This document shows positions 48,100 to 56,467 of a stretch of 64,000 nt of DNA, one piece after another. Location of the stretch: assembly GCF_015477835.1 (NCBI RefSeq), contig NZ_JADLQN010000001.1, forward strand, positions 1,736,001 through 1,800,000, given 5' to 3'. The position numbers and the translations under genes were made by a program. The notes beneath the pieces were generated by a model, which made no database searches, was not told where the DNA came from, and saw only the letters and a list, made by a program, of their open reading frames with translations. The first letter of the stretch is position 1; each line of letters begins with the position of its first letter. This DNA comes from Nocardia higoensis. GTDB taxonomy: Bacteria > Actinomycetota > Actinomycetes > Mycobacteriales > Mycobacteriaceae.

Positions 48100-48128
48100 G
48101 ATACATCTGTATAGGATACATTTGTATC
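48100..48128. promoter_or_regulatory. Tandem palindromic operators of the export regulator
   Basis: Two near-identical 14-base palindromes, GATACATCTGTATA (48100-48113) and GATACATTTGTATC (48115-48128), are separated by one base in the intergenic space of the MFS and TetR genes. Tandem sites of this kind suggest cooperative TetR binding. Confidence 0.7.
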
Positions 48129-48164
48129 ACGAGCTCCTCGACCACCACACCGGAAGGAACCCCA

Positions 48165-48785
48165 GTGCCCAGGACCGTCGACCACTCAGCGCGACGCGCC
48201 CAGATCGCCGACGCGCTCGTGCGAGTCGCGGCCAGAGAGGGACTACACGCAGTGACCATGCGCGCGGTCGCGGCCGAAGCGCAGGTATCGCTGCGACTGG
48301 TGCAGTACTACTTCGAGAGCAAGGAACAGTTGCTGATCGGTGTCCTGGAGCACCTCGAACGACAAAGCCACGACCGATGGGCCCAACGTCTCGCCGATCT
48401 GTCGGACCCGCCGCATCCCCGAGAGGTCATCAAAGCCTTTGTCGCCGAGGCTCTACCGACAGACGAGGCGAGCCGGATCTTCCACCTGGTCGGCACTTCC
48501 TACGCTTTGCTCGCCATGACAGATCCGAAGCTCGCCGAACAGCCCTTCATCAAGAATGTCGACCGTCTGGAGCGACAGCTCGCCGAGACCCTCGCCCGCG
48601 CCGACGACGAAGGCGAACTGAGCTTCGGTGCCGACCCAGTCGTCGAAGCGACACGGCTGGTCGCACTGGTTCACGGCCTCGGCACGAGTGTCCTGGCCGG
48701 CCAACGCACCCCTGACCAGGCCGTCGCCGTCTTGGACTACCACCTCGATCAGCTCTTTCCGTGGAGGCGGGGAGACGCGCGTTGA
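48165..48785 (+). CDS. TetR-family regulator of the cluster exporter
   Basis: The 206-residue protein starts with GTG after GGAAGGA and has a helix-turn-helix MRAVAAEAQVSLRLVQYYF, BetI-like. It probably represses the divergent exporter through the GATACA palindromes, with release by the polyketide or an intermediate. The ligand is unknown. Confidence 0.85.
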   Translation: MPRTVDHSARRAQIADALVRVAAREGLHAVTMRAVAAEAQVSLRLVQYYFESKEQLLIGVLEHLERQSHDRWAQRLADLSDPPHPREVIKAFVAEALPTDEASRIFHLVGTSYALLAMTDPKLAEQPFIKNVDRLERQLAETLARADDEGELSFGADPVVEATRLVALVHGLGTSVLAGQRTPDQAVAVLDYHLDQLFPWRRGDAR

Positions 48786-48824
48786 CCCCAACGCAGTCGT
48801 GACTCTCGGCCCCGCCGTCAGAAG

Positions 48825-48990
48825 GCGACTTTCCGCGACGTCGATCTATCCGGAGCCTGACTCAGCAAGGCCGACCTCACCGGAGCCGACCTACGCGGCA
48901 GCGACATCTCTGCCCTCGACCCCCTCACCACCACGATCACAGGAGCCACGATCGACCAACACCAGGCGATAGCGCTCGCCACGACTCCGG
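48825..48990 (+). pseudogene. Remnant of a pentapeptide-repeat gene
   Basis: One frame reads FRDVDLSGA, an in-frame TGA, then LSKADLTGADLRGSDISALD and TITGATIDQHQAIALA, the ADL-x-x repeat pattern and typical C-terminus of pentapeptide-repeat proteins. The N-terminal part and a valid start are missing. It is decayed and lies just beyond the TetR gene. Confidence 0.65.
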
Positions 48991-49069
48991 GGGGTGCGGG
49001 TGGAACCCTGCTGAACCGCGTCGACCATCGACGTACGCCGACACCAACCAACCCTGTTGCGCGTGTCAG

Positions 49070-49345
49070 CTCACCTGTCTGACAGAGATAGGCGTACGCC
49101 GTCTCCCGATTGACACGGAACCCCCTGGCCGGCGCGGACTTCGACTCGGCGGCGGCCGCACGCTTTCGCAGTGCGGTCACCTGGTCGGTGGTGAGTGCGG
49201 GTTTGCGGCCTTTGTGGGCGCCGCGGGCCTTCGCGGTGGCGATGCCCTCGCGCTGGCGTTCAAGGATCGCGCGCTCGAACTCGGCGAAGGCGCCATGATC
49301 GACAGCATCAGGGTGGCCATCGGGGACGCGCGGGCGGACATGAAC
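49070..49345 (-). pseudogene. Frameshifted remnant of a serine recombinase (resolvase)
   Basis: The reverse strand reads SPMATLMLSIMA, then after a frameshift near 49296 AFAEFERAILERQREGIATA, KARGAHKGRKPALTTDQV and FRVNRETAYAYL. These match the end of the catalytic domain, the linker helix and the C-terminal helix-turn-helix of Tn3/IS607-type resolvases. The catalytic N-terminus is absent. It lies beside a tRNA gene at the presumed right edge of the accessory island. Confidence 0.7.
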
Positions 49346-49424
49346 GCGGTGCCGCTATCGCGCGTATATTGCGCGCCGGAGATCAGACTTTCACGAAAAC
49401 AGCCCTGACCTGGGCTTTCAGTTG

Positions 49425-49496
49425 TGGTCCCAGCTGGGATCGAACCAGCGACCTTCCGCGTGTGAGGCGGACGCTCTCCCGCTGAGCTATGAGACC
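49425..49496 (-). tRNA. tRNA-Val (CAC)
   Basis: The reverse strand folds as a full tRNA: acceptor GGTCTCA pairing with TGGGACC, a TAGCTCAGCGGGAGAGCG D arm, anticodon loop CTCACAC and GGTTCGATCC T arm. The anticodon CAC reads GTG. CCA is not encoded. Its 3' end faces the accessory island. Confidence 0.92.
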
Positions 49497-49538
49497 GTGC
49501 GGGCGTCCGGGCGGTTCGTACCGCTCGAACGAGATGGA

Positions 49539-49544
49539 ACATTA
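49539..49544 (-). promoter_or_regulatory. -10 box of the tRNA-Val (CAC) gene
   Basis: TAATGT on the reverse strand lies 43 bases before the tRNA start, inside GCTAATGTTC. The same ten bases occur in the opposite tRNA promoter at 49766-49795. Confidence 0.45.
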
Positions 49545-49765
49545 GCACGGAGCACCCGCTGTTCACCAAATCGCCTCGTGGGCAGAAGTGGAAGGCGATA
49601 TGGGAGGCGACGGTTTCCTCGCCGACCCGGGTGGCATATCGACTCCTGTCGAGCCGACATCCGCGCACGCCGGGCACCTCCTGAACCAATGACACCACCA
49701 GCCGCCTCCGGTCACATCGGAGTCATCGCGTCGTCGCTGCCTCACAGTCCATCTGACCAGCGGAT

Positions 49766-49795
49766 TTGTACCTTTCACCGAACGTCGGCTAATGT
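49766..49795 (+). promoter_or_regulatory. Promoter of the tRNA-Gly-Cys-Val operon
   Basis: TTGTAC (49766-49771) and TAATGT (49790-49795) are separated by 18 bases, matching a housekeeping actinobacterial promoter. Transcription would start about 40 bases upstream of tRNA-Gly. Confidence 0.6.
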
Positions 49796-49841
49796 TCTGT
49801 CTCGCAGCACGGAGGCCGGAAACGAAGCCCCCGGGATGCAT

Positions 49842-49914
49842 GCGGATGTAGCGCAGCTGGTAGCGCATCACCTTGCCAAGGTGAGGGTCGCGGGTTCGAA
49901 TCCCGTCATCCGCT
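49842..49914 (+). tRNA. tRNA-Gly (GCC)
   Basis: Acceptor GCGGATG pairs with CATCCGC. Anticodon stem-loop ACCTTGCCAAGGT has anticodon GCC. T arm CGGGTTCGAATCCCG is standard. It is first in a three-tRNA operon. Confidence 0.94.
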
Positions 49915-49957
49915 CGGAAGGTAGGGCCAGGCAGTAAAACGCCGTCCCCCTTTGCGC

Positions 49958-50028
49958 GGTGGAGTGGCCGAGTGGTGAGGCAACGGCCTGCAAAGCCGTG
50001 CACACGGGTTCGATTCCCGTCTCCACCT
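49958..50028 (+). tRNA. tRNA-Cys (GCA)
   Basis: Acceptor GGTGGAG pairs with CTCCACC. The anticodon loop CTGCAAA contains GCA. T arm CGGGTTCGATTCCCG. It lies between tRNA-Gly and tRNA-Val, co-transcribed. Confidence 0.94.
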
Positions 50029-50029
50029 C

Positions 50030-50101
50030 GCGCGATTAGCTCAGCGGGAGAGCGCTTCCCTGACACGGAAGAGGTCACTGGTTCAATCCCAGTATCGCGC
50101 A
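50030..50101 (+). tRNA. tRNA-Val (GAC)
   Basis: Acceptor GCGCGAT pairs with ATCGCGC, with A as discriminator and an encoded CCA following. The anticodon loop CTGACAC contains GAC, reading GTC. It starts one base after tRNA-Cys ends. Confidence 0.94.
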
Positions 50102-50107
50102 CCACCG

Positions 50108-50140
50108 AGAAAGGCCCCGGGTAACCCCCGGGGCCTTTCT
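50108..50140 (+). terminator. Rho-independent terminator of the tRNA operon
   Basis: Perfect 14-base arms AGAAAGGCCCCGGG (50108-50121) and CCCGGGGCCTTTCT (50127-50140) with a five-base loop end the tRNA transcript. A short pyrimidine stretch follows. Confidence 0.85.
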
Positions 50141-50192
50141 GCTTTCCCGCGTGCGCCCGGATCGCGTCGGTCCGCGCGGTTAGGCTGCGGTG

Positions 50193-51389
50193 GTGACTGG
50201 GGTTGGTGAGCCCGATGGGGTGGAGGCGGCGTTCGTGGACGACGTCGAGGGCGAGGTGGCGTTCGGGCTGGAAGAGGTCAATGCGGTCCTGGCCGGATTG
50301 GTGACGGTGCACGCACAGCGGCGACAGCGGGACGCGGAGATCCTGGCCGCGCGGCTGGGGGTCGGCGGGGAGGCGCCGCAGACGTTGGCCGCCATCGGGG
50401 CGCGGTTCGATCTGGCACGGGATCGGGTGCGGCAACTGCATACCCGCACGGTCGGGCACATTCTTCGCGAGACGCATCTCGGGGGCGCGGAACGGGCGGT
50501 CTTCGCCGAGAGGTATCCGCTCGATGCCAGGGACTCGGCATTGGTTCGGAGGTTGCTCGCGGAAACCTACGCGACGGATGCGGATCTGGCGGCCAACGAG
50601 CTGTCGTTCCTGAAGTTGCGGCTGGCGGGGCATACCGCCGAGGACGCGAAGCGGGTCGCGGGCTATGTCGTGCAGCGAATCATGGGGTGGCAGAAGAAGA
50701 TGAACCGGCGCCTGGCGGCGTTGCGCGACGAATCGGCGGCTGACGCCGCACTCGATGTGCTGTGGCCTCGGGTGGACTGGCCCGAGTCCGGACGCGAGCC
50801 CGCACCGCTGCCCACCTCCTCGGCCCGGGTGGTCGATGAGGACGACGATCAGCGCGGACGGTTCTACCTGGACAAGGTGGGCCGGGACGTGGGGTTCGAT
50901 TCGGCGCTGCGGGCGCGCCTGCTGCTGACGCTCAACGCCGGTGCGCCGGTGCGGACCTTCCAGGAGGAGCCGATGGCGATCTCCTACCGGTTCGGCGAGC
51001 ACACCCGCCTGCATCACCCCAGCGTGGCCGCCGAACTCATGGACGGGCGGGTGGTGCTGATCGATGTACAGCCGCTCGGGCACGTCGGTTTCGAGATCAA
51101 CCGGGTGAAGGCCGCGGCGGCTCGCGAGCACGCGCACGCGAACGGCTGGGGGGTGGCGATCTGGACCGGCAGCCGCACAGGCGTGGCAGAGCTGCGCGCA
51201 CGGAAGGTCGACGCCGGGCTCGAACAGCGACTGGCGGAACTGGTGGCCGCCGGGCCGGTCCGGCAGGCCGTGCTACACCAGTTGCACCGCGAGGCTGGGC
51301 TCGAACTGCTCGACCTCGCGGCACTGACACTGCGCCACGGCTGGCGTTGGGAACGCACGACATTCACCATCAGCGCCGCGACCACCTGA
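50193..51389 (+). CDS. Protein with sigma-region-4-like HTH and a degenerate nuclease-like domain
   Basis: The 398-residue protein has a DNA-binding motif TLAAIGARFDLARDRVRQL near residues 64-82, like region 4 of sigma-70. Residues about 245-335 resemble a restriction-endonuclease/TnsA-like fold: HHPSVAAELMDGRVVLIDVQ in place of the expected PD...DG...ExK signature, so the metal-binding Asp and Lys are altered. It could be a DNA-binding protein with an inactivated nuclease fold. A TAGGCT -10 box six bases before the GTG start suggests a leaderless transcript. I do not recognise the gene by name. Confidence 0.65.
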   Translation: MTGVGEPDGVEAAFVDDVEGEVAFGLEEVNAVLAGLVTVHAQRRQRDAEILAARLGVGGEAPQTLAAIGARFDLARDRVRQLHTRTVGHILRETHLGGAERAVFAERYPLDARDSALVRRLLAETYATDADLAANELSFLKLRLAGHTAEDAKRVAGYVVQRIMGWQKKMNRRLAALRDESAADAALDVLWPRVDWPESGREPAPLPTSSARVVDEDDDQRGRFYLDKVGRDVGFDSALRARLLLTLNAGAPVRTFQEEPMAISYRFGEHTRLHHPSVAAELMDGRVVLIDVQPLGHVGFEINRVKAAAAREHAHANGWGVAIWTGSRTGVAELRARKVDAGLEQRLAELVAAGPVRQAVLHQLHREAGLELLDLAALTLRHGWRWERTTFTISAATT

Positions 51390-51412
51390 GGCGAACACCG
51401 TCCGCAGGCGTG

Positions 51413-52387
51413 TCAGCGCACGATCACCGCGGCGGCGAGGAACGTGGTCAGCAGCAGCATCGAGCAGACGGTGATCAGCTGCCAACGCTCGATCGTGCGG
51501 TTCAGTCCGGCGATGGTGGCGCGCAGGCTCGCCTCGACCCGATGTCGTTCGGCGATACGGCGGTTGATCGCGTCCACCGATTCGGACTGTTGCTGAATGC
51601 CGTCCTGGGCACGTTCCAGCCGCCAGTTCAGGCGAGTGATCACCTTCTCCTTGTCGCGCACCTGGGTGCGCGACACCGCCAGTTCGGTCCGTTGGTTGAC
51701 CAGTTCCCGCTGCTGACGGGCGATGACGGCGGCTTGGGTCCTGGTGTGCCTCTCCCAGTCGGTCACCCGCGCCCAGCCTCCCTTGTGCTCGTCCCGATAA
51801 GCCCAGACGATATCGCCGGACACCCAGCCGCGCAGGAACTCCCGCAGCTCGAACGGGGTACGCCGGGGCGAGGCCACGGGGGTGCGGACGGTGTCGAGGA
51901 CACCGCTGTCGACGAGGTAGTCGCACGAGCTCGGTCCCAGATCGGCGACCCCCAGGGCGGGCAGGTGCTCGATCCAGAAGCCTGGCGGGCACAACCACAG
52001 CACACCGGCGCAGCCCGCCGCGCGCAGACGGGCGGTGTGTTCCTGGGCGAGCGCGGTCTCGAGCGGGCCGTTGCGCACCTCGATCGCATACCAGCGATCG
52101 CCGCTGCGCCAGCGGATGTCGACGGGGATACCCGCCTCGTCGGGGCCCACACCGAACCGCTGATCCACCTCCGCCTCGTCGGCGCCGAATTCGACCAGGC
52201 GCGCGCACAGCCAGTACTTGAGACGCTGCACATCCCATTGCGTGTCGGCGCATTCCGGGCACCGGCAGCTGTAACGAGATCGGCCGCTGCCGGATGCCCG
52301 CGACCCCCCGGCGCCCTCGCCGATGCCCAGTTCTGCGAGCACTGCCCGGCGCCCACAAGCCATCTCTGTCCGCTGCATGGTTCGCAC
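51413..52387 (-). CDS. Membrane-anchored coiled-coil protein with a CoiA-like nuclease domain
   Basis: The 324-residue protein starts with GTG after GGGAG. A short Cys cluster CRCPEC (41-46) precedes a restriction-endonuclease-like segment GIPVDIRWRSGDRWYAIEVR with Asp90 and Glu103, as in competence CoiA-like nucleases. A long helical region (about 215-300) predicts a coiled coil, and the C-terminus is one membrane helix (LITVCSMLLLTTFLAAAVIV), so it is tail-anchored. It converges on the gene at 50193, 23 bases away. Substrate and partner are unknown. Confidence 0.6.
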   Translation of the reverse strand: MRTMQRTEMACGRRAVLAELGIGEGAGGSRASGSGRSRYSCRCPECADTQWDVQRLKYWLCARLVEFGADEAEVDQRFGVGPDEAGIPVDIRWRSGDRWYAIEVRNGPLETALAQEHTARLRAAGCAGVLWLCPPGFWIEHLPALGVADLGPSSCDYLVDSGVLDTVRTPVASPRRTPFELREFLRGWVSGDIVWAYRDEHKGGWARVTDWERHTRTQAAVIARQQRELVNQRTELAVSRTQVRDKEKVITRLNWRLERAQDGIQQQSESVDAINRRIAERHRVEASLRATIAGLNRTIERWQLITVCSMLLLTTFLAAAVIVR

Positions 52388-52803
52388 GCGATCACTCCCT
52401 GCCCGACCCGCTGGTCTCGCGACCTACTCCATGGATCCAGAGTGCGCCTACTTCCCGGCGCCCGCCAGCCCCCTTTACCCGTGCTCGGGTGCGCCGCGCT
52501 ACGACACCCGGGCGACAAGGACGATGGTTACTGTCCAGCAAGGTTTTCCGAAGCGAAACACGAGAGATCGGCCACAGAGTAACCGGTCGACCTGACCCGT
52601 GCAGTCCGGGCATCCGATGACGAGTAGCCTCGAGCCGTCCGCGAGTCGCCGTCACCGACCCCGGTGCGTTCGACTCGCGTGAGCAGACAGCTACGCCGTG
52701 CGTCGCGGGCACACCCGCGACCTCGGCGGCCGGGCACGGCCGGTGATCGGTGGATAGAATCGCCGGGCCGGTCGCCCAGTCCGGGCAACGAGCGGGAAGA
52801 GGT
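52388..52803. other. Intergenic region upstream of the repeat-rich gene
   Basis: No gene is supported. It has a divergent arrangement of the two neighbouring genes. A TAGAAT -10-like box lies near 52755, about 45 bases before the next start. Arms GGTTACT (52526-52532) and AGTAACC (52578-52584) form a weak inverted repeat with 45 bases between them. Confidence 0.4.
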
Positions 52804-55800
52804 ATGCGAGGCATGGAGCACGGCCAACAGGACGCCGAGCCGATCGGGACGATCTTGTCGGGCATCGCGACGCTCCTTCGCGAGCTCAGCGACCAGCTCG
52901 ATGTCGCCGCGGCCCGCGTCGACGAGTCGACCGGACTCGACGCCCGGCTGAAGAAGCTCGAATCCTGGGCAGCCACCGCCGGACAGGACATCACGTCCCT
53001 GCGGGCCAGGATGGACAAGGTCGAATCCTCGGAGGCACGGACGGCTCTCGCCGCGCGACCGACCCGCGCCGAGCGCCGAGAGGCCGCCGAGCGCGCGGAA
53101 CTCGAGGCCGCAGCGGGTCGCGGCGGCGACAGTGCCACCTCGGCGGGCCGGATCTCGGGCACTCCCGGTTCCGGCACACCGGATTCCACCGAGTCGCACC
53201 CGTCGAGTGACCTGGTCGCGCTCATCCGCGCGAAGGACGAGGAGTCCGCGGGTGCCGCCAGCGCGCCTGTCGAGCCGGACCGGAAGAAGCCCGCCCTCGA
53301 AGCGCCCGCGGCTCCGGCGCGCCTCGCTCCCATCCCCCGGCTGCCCGCACCTGAGGTCGCCGTCGTCGCACCGACGGAAACGGCTGCGCCGCCGGAGAAG
53401 TCCGAGCAGCGGGCCGCCACGGGCAGTGACCACTCGGCGTCGCTCGCCGGCAGTGCCGCCGAAGCCGTACCCAGTCGTCGACTCCCCCGGGCCAACTTCC
53501 CCCGCAGGCAGCCCGCGCGCGCCGAGTCCGAGAGCATCGGCAGCAGCCTGCTCGGCGGTGGCGGCCGGCTCGGCAGGACCGGACCGGACTCCGGCAGCCT
53601 TGCCGGCAACGACAGTTCACTCGACGACGGCACCGCCGCCGAGACCGCGCTCGTGGACAACGCATCGGGTGGCAACGCGGCCCACAGCGAGGCGTCCCGG
53701 AGCGCCGAACCCGTCGACCGCGAGCGCGACAAGGGTTTCGACGACAGCGACCCGCAGGTCGAGGAGAGCATCGGTGCGCGCGGAGGTGCCGGGCAGGCGG
53801 GAGCTCCCGGCGTACTCGTGCCGACCGGCGGCGACGCCACAGTCGAGGGAACCGACCTCGACAGCGACGAGGTCGACGGTGTCGAAGAGCCGGGCACCCG
53901 GGCTGGTCGCCGGAGCGCACATGTGCACAGCGTGACCGACACCCCGACCGTCGGCGGCGACAGCGGACCGGCCGATTCCCCTGCCGAGACCGCGCCGCAG
54001 CCTTCCCTGCCGACCGGACTGCCCGAACGGATTCCCTCCGCCGGCAGCAGGCTTCCCCGCCGCGCCGCCGCTTTCAGCCCGTCCGCAGCGAACGGCGCTG
54101 ATGCCGGGGAACCGTCCGCACCGCATACTTCCAGCCGCGCCGAACGCAGGCGGCTGGCCGAGTCCGACGCGGCGACTCCGGATCCGGCGTACGCGGATTC
54201 GGCATCCGAGTCGGCACACGCCGCCCCGGATCCTGTCCCTGTGCCCTCGGTCGAGGCGAACTGGCCCGCCCGCTCGCTGTCCTCCGACGCCGACTCCGAC
54301 GGCGGTGTGATGTCGGCGCACTCCACGCCGGACGGCGAGCGCACGGGCTCCCGGCACGCCGGCGCGACGGCAGATCGGCTGGACTCCGCGCGGGTCGAGA
54401 TGGCTCCCACCGCGGAGACACCGGGCCCGGCGGCCCGCGCTCTGGGGATGACGGCCGCGGCAGTTCCCGACACCGCCGAACAGTCCCGGCATGGCGCGGC
54501 CATGAGCGAAGCGGCGGCGAAGCAGCTCGCCGACGGAGACGCGCCTGTGACCGAAGTGATTCCAGGCCTGTCCGCTCTCCGCCATCTCGGCTCCGACAAC
54601 GACGACGCTGACGAAGGCCCGTCCATCGCCCTGCCGCAACGTGGTCCACGACGGGCCGATCGCCGCGAGGCCGTCGCGATGGAGCGCGCCGAGGGCACGG
54701 CGGATGTCGGTGCTCGGCCACATTCGCATGGTGCCGTGGCCGACGAGGAGAATCTCCTGCCACAGCGCGGCTCCGGTACCGCACACGGCCATCGGGGTAC
54801 CGGCTCGCTTCCCGAGCGGGCGGCCGGGGACTCGCTGCCGACACGGCATTCTTCCGGCAGCCACGCGCAGAGTGAGCCGGCCGATGGTTTCCCACGGCGG
54901 GACTCCGGCGCGGACGTACCACGGCGTGATTCGGGCACCGGGCTCCCACCACAGGATCTCGGAGCGGATTTCCCCCACGAATCCGATGTCGGCCTGCCAC
55001 AGCGCGCATCGGACGCCGTCGGGCCGCAGCGCGACTCCGGCACCGAACTTCCGCAACGCGAGTCCGAGGCCGGGCTCCTCCGACGCGATTCCGGTCTGCC
55101 GCAGCGCGACTCCGGCGCGAGGATCTCGCGGCGCGAACACGACAGCGACCTTCCGCAGAGTTCGCCCGGTAACGGGCTGCCACGGGGCCAGTCCGCGCAG
55201 GGCCTGGCGCATCCCGACGCCGCCGCGCCGTCCCAGCGCGACTCCGGCGGCACGCTCCCGACCCGGGAGGCGGGCAACGCGCTGCCGCAGCGTGACGCCT
55301 CCGGTCCTCTGCCGCAGCGCGATGCCGGGAACTCGCTGCCGCAGCGTGGTACGAGCCGCGCACTTCCCGGACGCGAAGCCGGCCAGGCTTACACGCAGGA
55401 CGAGACAGCCGAGACACGCGGACCTCGCGGCATGCAACTCGGTGCCGACGACGTGTCCGCAGCGCACGAGGTGAGCGGCTCGCTGCCGACACGTGACGCC
55501 GGGGCAGGCAGTACTGCGCTCCCCCGCCGCGACCCCGGGCACGCCGCTCCACCGCGTGACGCGGTCACCGAGACCGCCTCCGACATCACGGGTTCCCGGT
55601 CCGCCGGGCGGCACAACAGCGGTGAGGACCGTGAGACCGAGGATCTGCTCGCCGGGTCCGGCCCACGGCTGAGGCCGTCCGCTCACGCCGATTCGCCGGC
55701 CCGGGATGGCATCGGTGCCCCGCAGTCGGACCAACGTGACGCCCGATTCGGGGGCGCCCGGCCTGCCGGGTCATCGGGCCGCGACTCCTGGCAGGGCGAG

Positions 55801-56247
55801 TTGGACCGGCTGGCCGCCGAGACCGCCTACGTCGACGGCGATCCCGGTGGCGACGACCACCGAGCCGCGTCTGTCGGGCTTGCCTCGCCGCCCCGGCGCG
55901 GGGAAATCCCATCGGGTGTGACCAGGGGGATGGAACCCGCGGGTATCACACCGCGTCCGGCGCCGGCGCAGCCGAACCCCTTCGGGCCACCGACCAGTTC
56001 GCTGACCGCGGGCGGCGACGCCCCCGTGAGCAGCGACATGCCCTTCGATCTCGATCTCCCCGCGTCCCGGCCACAGGTGAGCACATCCGAGGTCGCCGAG
56101 CAGGCGCAAAGCGGTAAGCAGCGGCCGACCATCGAGGACAACGCTCACGTCGACAAGTTGCAGGCCATGCTGGACGAACTCAAGCGCAACCCGGCTGGTC
56201 CGTTCGGCCGCGCGACGAACACTCCGTCGGAGAGCTCGGGACACTGA
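52804..56247 (+). CDS. Large repeat-rich, mostly disordered protein with N-terminal coiled coil
   Basis: About 1147 residues. The N-terminus (EPIGTILSGIATLLRELSDQ, then LKKLESWAATAGQDITSLRA) predicts a coiled coil. The middle is low-complexity, rich in Ala, Ser, Pro, Asp, Glu. Residues about 650-925 hold roughly twenty degenerate copies of a 9-11 residue unit around LPQRDSG/LPxRDAG. The end is conserved-looking (HVDKLQAMLDELKRNPAGPF). No signal peptide, membrane helix or enzyme motif is visible. The reading frame is intact despite its repeats, so it is expressed. I do not recognise a function. Starts at 52804 and 52813 are both possible. Confidence 0.75.
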   Translation: MRGMEHGQQDAEPIGTILSGIATLLRELSDQLDVAAARVDESTGLDARLKKLESWAATAGQDITSLRARMDKVESSEARTALAARPTRAERREAAERAELEAAAGRGGDSATSAGRISGTPGSGTPDSTESHPSSDLVALIRAKDEESAGAASAPVEPDRKKPALEAPAAPARLAPIPRLPAPEVAVVAPTETAAPPEKSEQRAATGSDHSASLAGSAAEAVPSRRLPRANFPRRQPARAESESIGSSLLGGGGRLGRTGPDSGSLAGNDSSLDDGTAAETALVDNASGGNAAHSEASRSAEPVDRERDKGFDDSDPQVEESIGARGGAGQAGAPGVLVPTGGDATVEGTDLDSDEVDGVEEPGTRAGRRSAHVHSVTDTPTVGGDSGPADSPAETAPQPSLPTGLPERIPSAGSRLPRRAAAFSPSAANGADAGEPSAPHTSSRAERRRLAESDAATPDPAYADSASESAHAAPDPVPVPSVEANWPARSLSSDADSDGGVMSAHSTPDGERTGSRHAGATADRLDSARVEMAPTAETPGPAARALGMTAAAVPDTAEQSRHGAAMSEAAAKQLADGDAPVTEVIPGLSALRHLGSDNDDADEGPSIALPQRGPRRADRREAVAMERAEGTADVGARPHSHGAVADEENLLPQRGSGTAHGHRGTGSLPERAAGDSLPTRHSSGSHAQSEPADGFPRRDSGADVPRRDSGTGLPPQDLGADFPHESDVGLPQRASDAVGPQRDSGTELPQRESEAGLLRRDSGLPQRDSGARISRREHDSDLPQSSPGNGLPRGQSAQGLAHPDAAAPSQRDSGGTLPTREAGNALPQRDASGPLPQRDAGNSLPQRGTSRALPGREAGQAYTQDETAETRGPRGMQLGADDVSAAHEVSGSLPTRDAGAGSTALPRRDPGHAAPPRDAVTETASDITGSRSAGRHNSGEDRETEDLLAGSGPRLRPSAHADSPARDGIGAPQSDQRDARFGGARPAGSSGRDSWQGELDRLAAETAYVDGDPGGDDHRAASVGLASPPRRGEIPSGVTRGMEPAGITPRPAPAQPNPFGPPTSSLTAGGDAPVSSDMPFDLDLPASRPQVSTSEVAEQAQSGKQRPTIEDNAHVDKLQAMLDELKRNPAGPFGRATNTPSESSGH
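54758..55580 (+). repeat. Degenerate LPQRDSG repeat region within the large protein
   Basis: The DNA encodes successive units such as GLPQRDSG, ELPQRESEA, GPLPQRDAG and NSLPQRG with variable linkers, and the C-GC-GACTCCGG core recurs at the nucleotide level. Unit length varies between 9 and 13 residues. Confidence 0.7.
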
Positions 56248-56467
56248 GCATCCGCAGCCGTAGCGCTTCCCGGTCCGGTCGCTGACCGTCCTGGGAGATC
56301 GAGTGCCTGCCCGACTGGGGCCCGCAACCGTGGCGACCGACGACGGCACCGACATCGGCGAGGCGGCGGGGCAGGGATGTCGCGCCGCCGCCGCATGTCC
56401 ATGGGCATGGTCACGGCGACGCGCACCGCAGGTGGCGCTGACAGCGCCCCGCCGACGGCGAGGCGGC

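Noticed and set aside
52392..55277. 961-residue reverse-strand frame under the repeat-rich gene
   Set aside because: Ser/Arg/Ala-rich antisense shadow of the forward gene, without a ribosome site or domain.
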